A DNA stretch of 10,469 nt from Deltaproteobacteria bacterium. GTDB lineage: Bacteria > Desulfobacterota > Desulfarculia > Adiutricales > Adiutricaceae. The notes beneath the pieces are model-generated. The model ran no database searches. It was not told where the DNA came from and was given only the letters and a program-made list of their open reading frames with translations. Below are positions 1 to 5,235 of this stretch, one piece after another. How positions within the stretch are numbered: the first letter of the stretch is position 1; every line of letters starts with the position of its first letter. The stretch is from positions 1-10,469 of the forward strand of contig JAIRNQ010000183.1 of the NCBI GenBank assembly GCA_031257955.1, read 5' to 3'. The translations under genes were made by a program, and so were the position numbers.

Positions 1-1
1 C

Positions 2-1447
2 GGACCGATCGAACCGGTCGAGAAGGTCGAGCTTCCTGGGGCGAAGTTACTACACCCAAACGATTTGTTGAGTCTTTACTCCAATTATCCCGATCGGGCC
101 ATTGATTTGGCATCGACACCCGGCGACAATACCGTTAGGCCTGTTGGGCTTATGAGCCTTTCCTCCAATTATCTTGGCCGGAACATGGATTTGGCCGTGG
201 TGGCCGAGGAGGATTTGGCCCTGGGCCAGACGCGGATTGAAGAAAAGGCCCAGGAGATGATCGCCGCGCAAGCCCGGCGCTGGGGCTTTTCCGAAGAAAC
301 CTATCTGCGGCTGGTAAGGCTGGCCTACAACCGGGACGCCAAAGTCGACTTGGCCGAACTCGAGGGGAGCGTAGCCGCGGTAAAATTGCTCAAGCCGCAC
401 CTACCCTCCCTGACCAAGGCGATGGTAAACGAGGGGCTTTTGGCCGAGCTGGCCGCCCCGGTCATGGCGGCGGTTTTGGATTTTACCCCCATCGAAGGGA
501 CCTTCTGGGAGCGGTTTTTCTCAAAACTGCGTTTTAAATTACGAGACGACGCCGAGGCGGCCACGGCCCTGGCCTGGCACCTGACCCTTCGGCCTCGGCG
601 CCTGGAAAGGTGCGGCCCGGGCGAGACCGACCGCGGCGGCTGGCCCAAGGAGCTTCGGCGCGTCCGCGAGCAATCGAGCCAAACGCTGGCCACAACCGCC
701 GGGGCCAGACTGCCCGAGCCCGGATCTGGGACCAATAGCCCAACGGGGCAAAGCCCCGGGCAAGATCATAGTCAAGCTCTGGGCCAAGAACGTGGGCCAG
801 AGCTCGGGCAAGCTGTGGCCCAAGACGGCCCGAAAGGCCTGGGGGCCAAAGGTTTTTATTTGGATTTTGCCGGGGAGATGGCCCCCTTCCATAGCCTGGA
901 GAGCATGGATCACCTAAAAGCCGTATCTTTCTTGGAGTCTTTCATCTCCAAGACCTGGGGACGGGACTATTCCAAGTCAAAGAAGAAGGGCATCATCGTC
1001 AGACCTTTGCCCCGGGGCCCTGAGCCCAGAAGGCTGGCCACGGATCTGGTCCAGGTGGCCCACCTAAACCGTTTGCCCAGGACCCTCATGATGGCCATGC
1101 TACACGCCGACTTTGAGACCTCCGGCCTCTGGCCCTCAACCTTGGAGCTCTACGGCTGGGGGCAACGCCTGACCGATCTGCTCTACGCCCTGAGCTCAAA
1201 CTGGTCGGAAACCAAGCCCAGGCTTCTGGACTTTGACCTTCTCTACGAGTATCTCACCTCAATCACCAAATCCAACACCCTGGAAAAGTGCCACCACAGG
1301 CTCTACGGCTATCTCCTGGAAACCCAGGCCCGCAAGCCGGATCTCTTGGAAACGACCAAACTGACCGCCCAACCCGGATGGGCGCTTTCTGTCGGTCCAG
1401 TTGGCAATTTTGGAAGTCGCCAAGGCGAAGAGCCCAAGAAAGCCTAA
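2..1447 (+). CDS. Hypothetical protein with N-terminal 28-residue repeat, 5'-partial
   Basis: I do not recognise this family. The frame is open from the left edge to TAA at 1445-1447 (about 481 residues visible), so the true start is probably outside the window. The first in-frame start, TTG at 65, has no Shine-Dalgarno sequence, and coding-like sequence (IEPVEKVELPG) lies before it; ATG at 152 and ATG at 185 are weak alternatives. Numbered from TTG65: residues 1-45 belong to two copies of a 28-residue repeat; 55-200 is a mostly helical segment ending in an Arg-rich stretch; 203-263 is a Gly/Gln/Pro/Ser linker with recurring GQ pairs; 264-432 is a second helical, aromatic-rich segment (LYGWGQRLTDLLYALSSNW near 362-380). 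The last 20 or so residues are polar. No signal peptide or membrane segment is visible. It is convergent with the antitoxin gene. That it is coding is fairly sure from the coherent, non-shadow composition; its function is unknown. Confidence 0.7.
   Translation, partial: GPIEPVEKVELPGAKLLHPNDLLSLYSNYPDRAIDLASTPGDNTVRPVGLMSLSSNYLGRNMDLAVVAEEDLALGQTRIEEKAQEMIAAQARRWGFSEETYLRLVRLAYNRDAKVDLAELEGSVAAVKLLKPHLPSLTKAMVNEGLLAELAAPVMAAVLDFTPIEGTFWERFFSKLRFKLRDDAEAATALAWHLTLRPRRLERCGPGETDRGGWPKELRRVREQSSQTLATTAGARLPEPGSGTNSPTGQSPGQDHSQALGQERGPELGQAVAQDGPKGLGAKGFYLDFAGEMAPFHSLESMDHLKAVSFLESFISKTWGRDYSKSKKKGIIVRPLPRGPEPRRLATDLVQVAHLNRLPRTLMMAMLHADFETSGLWPSTLELYGWGQRLTDLLYALSSNWSETKPRLLDFDLLYEYLTSITKSNTLEKCHHRLYGYLLETQARKPDLLETTKLTAQPGWALSVGPVGNFGSRQGEEPKKA
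35..202 (+). repeat. Two tandem copies of a 28-residue (84 bp) repeat inside the first CDS
   Basis: Unit 1 (35-118) and unit 2 (119-202) align without gaps as PG-x4-[LV]-x-P-x2-L-[LM]-SL-x-SNY-x2-R-x2-DLA. The core words are LSLYSNYPDRAIDLA and MSLSSNYLGRNMDLA. The DNA has diverged much more than the protein pattern, with only short shared words such as tccaattatc, so the protein repeat has probably been kept by selection. More copies may lie left of the window; bases 1-34 do not show a convincing third copy. Confidence 0.65.
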
Positions 1448-1526
1448 CCCAAGCTACAATCCTCGTTTTTTTCATCCTTCAAGCAAAAACTTACAAACTA
1501 AAATGAGGAAATGGCCGCCATGGCCT

Positions 1527-1550
1527 CCGGGGGCGTTTTCACGCCCCCGG
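1527..1550. terminator. Perfect GC-rich hairpin between convergent genes
   Basis: CCGGGGGCGT (1527-1536), loop TTTC, ACGCCCCCGG (1541-1550): a perfect 10 bp stem about 80 bases after the stop of the first CDS. There is no U-tract after it on the plus strand, so it is not a canonical intrinsic terminator; it could act as an RNA end or stability element for the plus-strand transcript, or for the antitoxin read-through transcript. A lone T7 tract lies at 1466-1472 without an obvious stem before it. The rest of 1448-1725 shows no gene. Confidence 0.45.
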
Positions 1551-1570
1551 GGCCGAGGGGAGGGGAGGGG
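1549..1570 (+). other. G-quadruplex motif with four runs of four G
   Basis: Four GGGG runs lie at 1549-1552, 1557-1560, 1562-1565 and 1567-1570, with loops of 4, 1 and 1 bases. Such short loops favour a stable parallel quadruplex in the plus-strand DNA, or in the 3' RNA of the first CDS. The first run is also the foot of the preceding hairpin, so the two structures compete for the same bases. Confidence 0.6.
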
Positions 1571-1725
1571 TTGGCGGATGTATTGGCGCGCTGGGCATTG
1601 GCCAGGCTTGTAACCGGTGGGTTGACGATACGGCGGGAAACTTTTTTGTGGTGCCTTTTGTGGCTCAATTCTACCTTCCAGGGCCCGGCATGACCGTCAC
1701 GGTTTCGTCAATCGGAAGGGCCGGC

Positions 1726-2505
1726 TTAACGATCGACCATCAGGTTCCATTCGGATACGAGCCGGCCGTTTCGGCGGCGGGAACGGTCCAGGTAATGGGG
1801 TTGGTTGGGCTTCAAGGCCGAGAGCGCCGAAAGATGGCGTCTCTTGACGCCCAGATCTACGGAACGACCGGCCAGATAATAACCGACCTTGGCGGCGGTT
1901 GTGGAGTTGCCCAAGACCTTGGTGTAATCGATCACGGCGTCCAGATCGACGGCGGTAAGGTTAGCCAAAAGCTCCAGGGCTTTGGACCAACCGCCGACCA
2001 GATCGGGGCGATCGATCACGTCGACCAGGGACCGCTCGGGGCTGGTTACCCGGAGAATGACTTGGTTAAAATTGTAGGTTACCACCATCAAATCTTGCAA
2101 GCCGTTGCGGATTAAGGATTTGGGAAACTTGACTCCCCGGTAAACCAAACCCCGGAAACTAAACTGGGGCAAGGGTCGCACCGCGGAGTAAATCATTTCG
2201 AAACCGCCCTGGGCCGGTCCGGCCAGACCGTGAAACTCCAGCGCCGATCGGTAGCTTATGACCGCGTCCGAGGTCAGCGTCCCGGCCACGCCGAAATGGT
2301 CCACCCTAAACGATTCGGGGTTTTCCCCGCCCGGGACGGAGACGAAGAGGCCCCGCCTGACCATGACCACGCGGCCCGCGCGCCGCAAGCGGGCCACCAA
2401 GGCCACCCTCGACAGGTAACCGTCGGGCTTGGCCCCTTGCAGGTAATCGTCTATATCCCTTTTGGTGAAGACCGGTTTGGCCTCCAAAAATTCTCTAATT
2501 TCCAT
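1726..2505 (-). CDS. AbiEi-family type IV antitoxin / transcriptional regulator
   Basis: A 259-residue protein. An N-terminal winged-helix segment (about 5-58) has the basic wing motif GRVVMVRRGLFVSV. The AbiEi-type body follows, with TLTSDAVISYRSALEFHGL (76-94), SPERSLVDVIDRPDLVGG (155-172) and a C-terminal NGRLVSEWNL. Known AbiEi antitoxins counter the nucleotidyltransferase-fold toxin AbiEii and repress their own operon by binding DNA; the direct role here is inferred. I chose ATG at 2505 because AAGGAG (2519-2524) lies 13 bases upstream and the wHTH starts directly; the frame runs 51 residues further to a TTG at 2658 that falls inside a hairpin. No AbiEii gene follows: downstream is a 278-base spacer and then a convergent gene. 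It may be a solitary regulator or the remnant of a pair. Confidence 0.82.
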   Translation of the reverse strand: MEIREFLEAKPVFTKRDIDDYLQGAKPDGYLSRVALVARLRRAGRVVMVRRGLFVSVPGGENPESFRVDHFGVAGTLTSDAVISYRSALEFHGLAGPAQGGFEMIYSAVRPLPQFSFRGLVYRGVKFPKSLIRNGLQDLMVVTYNFNQVILRVTSPERSLVDVIDRPDLVGGWSKALELLANLTAVDLDAVIDYTKVLGNSTTAAKVGYYLAGRSVDLGVKRRHLSALSALKPNQPHYLDRSRRRNGRLVSEWNLMVDR

Positions 2506-2541
2506 GCCGGCAACAAAGCTCCTTGAAGCTTTCCTTGGGAG

Positions 2542-2570
2542 ATAATACGGGCGATGAAACGGGCCTTTAA
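2542..2570 (-). promoter_or_regulatory. Candidate promoter of the antitoxin gene
   Basis: On the minus strand, TATTAT (2547-2542, five of six matches to the -10 consensus) lies 17 bases downstream of TTAAAG (2570-2565, a weak -35). It would start RNA about 30 bases before ATG2505, leaving room for the AAGGAG ribosome site at 2519-2524. The weak -35 would suit a repressed or activator-assisted promoter, but that is inference. Confidence 0.35.
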
Positions 2571-2615
2571 CTCGGCCACTAAATCGGCCACCAGGCGGCC
2601 ATAGGCGTATAGTCC

Positions 2616-2640
2616 GGGGCCGGGTTTTTTCCCGGGCCCC
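2616..2640. other. Imperfect GC palindrome with T6 loop
   Basis: GGGGCCGGG (2616-2624), TTTTTT, CCCGGGCCCC (2631-2640): nine pairs with one bulged G (2636). It lies upstream of the candidate antitoxin promoter and only 9 bases from the next inverted repeat. It has no U-tract after either arm. Possible roles are an operator or an RNA structure; neither is shown. Confidence 0.45.
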
Positions 2641-2649
2641 CAATGCGAA

Positions 2650-2680
2650 AAGGCTCAAGACACGCTGTGTCTTGAGCCTT
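2650..2680 (-). terminator. Perfect 14 bp inverted repeat; terminator or AbiEi operator
   Basis: AAGGCTCAAGACAC (2650-2663), loop GCT, GTGTCTTGAGCCTT (2667-2680), with no mismatch. Read on the minus strand the stem is followed by a short T4 tract, so it may end transcripts coming from the transporter gene. Its place, about 145 bases upstream of an AbiEi-type start codon, also fits an autoregulatory operator, since AbiEi proteins bind inverted repeats in their own upstream region. The stem is AT/GC-mixed, unlike the GC-only hairpins around it. Confidence 0.5.
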
Positions 2681-2882
2681 CAGTAAATCTGATGAGCTTT
2701 ATGTTAAACGATTCCGAGCAACCAGCCTAAAATACGTGGCCAATGGGGCCGGAAAGGTTATGCTTACTAAACTGAAATATAGGTTACACGATTTTAGAAA
2801 GCTTGTAAAGATAATTTTTTTGGCCAAGGCCGGTGGGGTTTTGGACCCTGCCGGGGAGGGCGGGGTGAGAAAAACCCCGGTA

Positions 2883-3060
2883 GCTGAGAGCTCCGCCCCT
2901 ACAGGCGGGGGCTGTGGGGTCCGCCCCCTCAGGCGGGGCTAAGAGTTCCGCCCCCCTCAGGCGGGGGCTGCGGGTTCCGCCCCCTCTGGCGGGGGTTGCG
3001 GGTTCAGCCCACTCTCAGGCTGGGCTGAGAGGTCCGCCCCCTCAGGCGGGGGCTGTGGGG
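2883..3060. repeat. Six-unit tandem array of a ~28 bp G-rich hairpin repeat
   Basis: Units begin with TCCGCCCC or a variant at 2892, 2920, 2947, 2976, 3004 and 3033 (spacings 28, 27, 29, 28, 29). Most contain GCCCCC-N6-GGGGGC, a small hairpin. The first and last units extend to 37-base near-copies (2883-2919 and 3024-3060, three mismatches). The fifth unit is the most diverged (TCAGCCCACT). The plus strand has many G3-G5 runs, so quadruplex formation is possible. The array lies in the 3' region of the transporter gene and its last unit supplies that gene's final codons and stop. Confidence 0.8.
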
Positions 3061-3887
3061 ACCCGGGTTTTGAGGAGGCTCCAGGCGATGACCGAGAGTA
3101 TGACCACGGCCGCCCCAATCAGGGCCATAGGTCCCGGGAGTTCGCCAAGGAAAATAAAGACCCAGATCGGGCAGATTATGGGCTCCAACATGGGAATCAG
3201 GACCAACTCGAGAGAAGTCACCCTGGGCACGGCCAGAGAGTAGAGATAGTAAGCCACGCCCATTTGGCAAACGCCAAGCAAGCTCAGAAACAGCCAGCTG
3301 GTGGTGTCGGGTAAAGGGAAAGTAAAGAAAGGGATTCCGACGACGAAGGTCAAAAAATTTCCCAAAATAATGGCCTGGACCGGGGACTTGTCGCTTAGGC
3401 CCCGTAGGATTATGGCCTGGACGCCGAAGAAAAGGCCGCTAACGGTGGCCAGTATGTTGCCCCAGAAGCCCTCGAAGCTAAGCCCGTCCATGAAAAACAA
3501 AACTATGCCGCCGAAGATCAAGGCTACGAAGAACCAGTCCCGAGCCGAGGTTCGCTCACGCAAAATCAAGGGCGCCAGCACCGCCACCCACAACGGGGCC
3601 GTGTACTGCAAGACGACGACGTTGGCGGCCGGGGCCATGGTCATGGCCACGACGAAGACGCTGGAAAGGATGGCCAGAAATACTCCGCCCAAAACGTGTC
3701 CCTTGGTCAAGAGCTTGGGCTGGAAGCCTCCGGGCAAGAGGAGGGCTATGGTCACCGAGGCCAACAGGCCCCTTATGGAGGCGATGGCCATCGGGTTCCA
3801 GTGAATGGATTTGATAAGAACCCCCGAGGTACTCCAGAGGGTGGCGGCCAAAACCAGGAAGAGTACCGCTTTTGATCTGGGATGCAT
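3042..3887 (-). CDS. EamA/DMT-superfamily transporter
   Basis: A 281-residue, very hydrophobic protein, the usual length for two EamA repeats and ten predicted membrane helices. The first repeat opens with VLFLVLAATLWSTSGVLIKS (8-27), typical of EamA, and ends near FGGIVLFFMDGL; the second begins at GNILATVSGLFFGVQAII and ends at GAAVVILSVIAWSLL. A polar segment with RERTSARDW separates the helices at the usual place. The family moves metabolites, often amino acids or other small molecules, across the inner membrane; the substrate cannot be read here. ATG at 3887 has AAGG (3900-3897) nine bases upstream. The last residues (VPTAPA) and the TGA stop are encoded by the final unit of the G-rich array, so the C-terminus may have been reset by repeat growth. 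Confidence 0.9.
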   Translation of the reverse strand: MHPRSKAVLFLVLAATLWSTSGVLIKSIHWNPMAIASIRGLLASVTIALLLPGGFQPKLLTKGHVLGGVFLAILSSVFVVAMTMAPAANVVVLQYTAPLWVAVLAPLILRERTSARDWFFVALIFGGIVLFFMDGLSFEGFWGNILATVSGLFFGVQAIILRGLSDKSPVQAIILGNFLTFVVGIPFFTFPLPDTTSWLFLSLLGVCQMGVAYYLYSLAVPRVTSLELVLIPMLEPIICPIWVFIFLGELPGPMALIGAAVVILSVIAWSLLKTRVPTAPA

Positions 3888-4213
3888 GGCTGGTTACCTT
3901 ATGCCATCGAATTGGCGCTTAAGCTTCAAGTATAGGGCGGGAGCGTTTACGGGACAATCGGGGCACAATCCAAAACTCCGACGCGGATCCCCCTAAATCC
4001 GGACAGTTAACCCATAAGGCGATTGTTTCGCTTACCCCATAAGGACGCTGGCCGAAAGGGAGCGAAATAATCCCATTACTGGGAGCGTTTTGGTGGGTTG
4101 GTTTTTCTTTTGGGATAATGGGAAATTAGTTTTGGCTTTAGGGCCAGCGGTCGCCGTGGGTAAACTGGCCTCGCGTTTATTGCCGTCACTGTCGCCTTCG
4201 CCATTGGGTCGAT
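3888..4213. other. Non-coding region between transporter and glycosylase
   Basis: 326 bases with no credible gene. It holds the transporter promoter and ribosome site, two copies of CCCATAAGG (4011-4019 and 4037-4045), an inverted pair TCCCATTA (4071-4078) / TAATGGGA (4116-4123), and most of the first copy of the 52 bp repeat described separately. GGCCAG (4142-4147) and CTGGCC (4165-4170) could form a long-loop stem. I see no convincing terminator for the glycosylase transcript. Confidence 0.5.
3929..3957 (-). promoter_or_regulatory. Sigma70-type promoter of the transporter gene
   Basis: On the minus strand, TTGTCC (3957-3952) and TATACT (3934-3929) are separated by exactly 17 bases, matching four and five of six consensus positions. 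The predicted start lies about 35 bases before ATG3887. It indicates that the transporter is transcribed on its own and not only by read-through from the glycosylase. Confidence 0.55.
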
Positions 4214-4313
4214 TTACTTTGGTCGCCGTGATTGTGTCACCGTAGGTCTGGTTGCCGTGTCGCCGTCAATGTCGCCTTCGCCATTGGGTCGATTTACTTT
4301 GGTCGCCGTGATT
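4182..4313. repeat. 52 bp direct repeat, two copies 80 bp apart
   Basis: 4182-4233 and 4262-4313 are identical except for one base (C4189 versus A4269). Between and around them the word TCGCCGT/TTGCCGT recurs (4150, 4181, 4222, 4251, 4259, 4302). The offset of 80 is not a multiple of three, so on the minus strand the two copies are translated in different frames of the glycosylase: the upstream copy gives ITATKVNRPNGEGDIDG, the other gives TQSRRPK and the TAA stop. Confidence 0.85.
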
Positions 4314-5221
4314 TTGATCCCGTGATTTGGCGTTTGTCGTTTAGCTTTTGGCGTCCGGACCCGAGATACTTGGCTACCGGCGGGGTCGATCCCGGGAGGC
4401 ATCGCTAACGGTGGGGCGGGCCCGTCTACCGATGGGGCTGGACCGAGGCCTGCCTTTGGGCGGAGAGCTTCATCCAAAAGAGGATCGTCGTTTAGCGGGC
4501 AGCTTGGGCAATCGGGGCGTTTGGGGCCGCACTTTAGGTGACCCACGGCCACGATCAGGGCGTGGTACTCGTTGTAGAGGGGCACGTCCGGTGGGAGGTG
4601 CCCCATAAACCAGTCTCGGATGGCCCCATAGGGCTCATCGCCCATAGCCAAACCGTGCCTGGCCAAAACGCGCCTAGTATAAGCGTCCACCACGAAAGAG
4701 GGCTGGTTGGCGGCGTAGAGCAAGATGGAATCGGCCGTTTCCGGGCCCACCCCAGAGACGGCCAAAAGCGCTTCCCTAAGGCTTTCCAGGGGAAGGTCCA
4801 GCAGCTCGGGCCTTTCGCCTCCCCTACCCTTCTCCAAGGTCAGACCGACCAAGGCCTTGAGCCGCCTGGCCTTGACGTTGAAGTAGCCGGAAGGGCGTAT
4901 CAATTCGGCCAGGTCCGCGTCGGCCGTGGCCGCCATGGCCTCGGGCGTCAAAAGGTCGTGACCTCTCAAGTTACCGATGGCCTTCTCCACGTTTCGCCAA
5001 GCCGTGTTTTGGGTCAGAACGGCGCCGACCATAACCTCGAAGGGGCTCTGGCCGGGCCACCAATTTCTCCGCCCAAAGGCGGCCAGCAGTCGATCGTGGA
5101 TAAACCTAAGCCTGAGCCCTACGGCCGGCGAGTCCGACAGGGGTTCAAAACCCAAAGCCCGCGGCCAGGACGCTAGATGGCGCCCTTTATTTACCGACCT
5201 TGGTTGGGCGGGAGGCTTCAC
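4214..5221 (-). CDS. Endonuclease III-like (HhH-GPD) DNA glycosylase
   Basis: A 335-residue protein. Residues about 35-245 form an HhH-GPD fold: PFEVMVGAVLTQNTAWRNVE (60-79), the helix-hairpin-helix SGVGPETADSILLYA (156-170), and FVVDAYTRR with the catalytic Asp at 179. The position of the endonuclease III lyase Lys is Glu161 (GVGPET in place of GVGRKT), as in the MagIII-like (COG2231) branch, so a monofunctional base-excision glycosylase is likely. Cys231, 238 and 241 match three of the four iron-sulphur ligands; the fourth is missing before a Pro-rich tail, so cluster binding is doubtful. Residues 245-335 are a low-complexity tail crossing the 52 bp repeat. The start is GTG5221, 14 bases after the helicase stop, with GGGGG seven bases upstream; an internal start near residue 23 (TTG) is possible because the family usually begins just before LRFIHDRLLAAFG. 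Confidence 0.85.
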   Translation of the reverse strand: MKPPAQPRSVNKGRHLASWPRALGFEPLSDSPAVGLRLRFIHDRLLAAFGRRNWWPGQSPFEVMVGAVLTQNTAWRNVEKAIGNLRGHDLLTPEAMAATADADLAELIRPSGYFNVKARRLKALVGLTLEKGRGGERPELLDLPLESLREALLAVSGVGPETADSILLYAANQPSFVVDAYTRRVLARHGLAMGDEPYGAIRDWFMGHLPPDVPLYNEYHALIVAVGHLKCGPKRPDCPSCPLNDDPLLDEALRPKAGLGPAPSVDGPAPPLAMPPGIDPAGSQVSRVRTPKAKRQTPNHGIKITATKVNRPNGEGDIDGDTATRPTVTQSRRPK

Positions 5222-5235
5222 GCCGAGACCCCCGG

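Larger units (their letters stand above)
2506..3041. other. Non-coding region between antitoxin and transporter genes
   Basis: About 536 bases with no credible gene. From the antitoxin side outwards it holds the ribosome site and promoter candidate, the T6-loop palindrome, the perfect 14 bp inverted repeat, an AT-rich stretch (about 2690-2822, ending in a T7 run), a G-rich stretch with GGGG-A-GGG-C-GGGG at 2853-2865, and the six-unit repeat array. The sharp change from AT-rich to GC-rich near 2825 marks the edge of the array side. Confidence 0.6.

Noticed and set aside
65..67. TTG65 as the true start of the first gene
   Set aside because: No ribosome site, and the frame upstream continues a repeat unit (PGAKLLHPND) in phase, so the gene most likely begins left of the window.
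1648..2115. 155-codon plus-strand frame opposite the antitoxin
   Set aside because: Antisense reflection of the AbiEi gene with no ribosome site; the AbiEi motifs lie on the minus strand.
2506..2658. 51-residue N-terminal extension of the antitoxin from TTG2658
   Set aside because: The start would lie inside a perfect hairpin without a ribosome site, and the extension has no domain features; ATG2505 has AAGGAG upstream.
2883..3060. CRISPR array
   Set aside because: Units follow each other at 27-29 bases with no spacers of unique sequence, and no cas gene is present.
2736..3243. Plus-strand frames over the G-rich array (2736-2942, 2914-3243)
   Set aside because: Translate the repeat array into simple Gly/Pro/Ala sequence and start without ribosome sites.
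3301..3804. 167-codon plus-strand frame opposite the transporter
   Set aside because: Lys/Thr/Met-rich composition typical of the antisense of membrane helices; the minus-strand EamA frame is clearly the gene.
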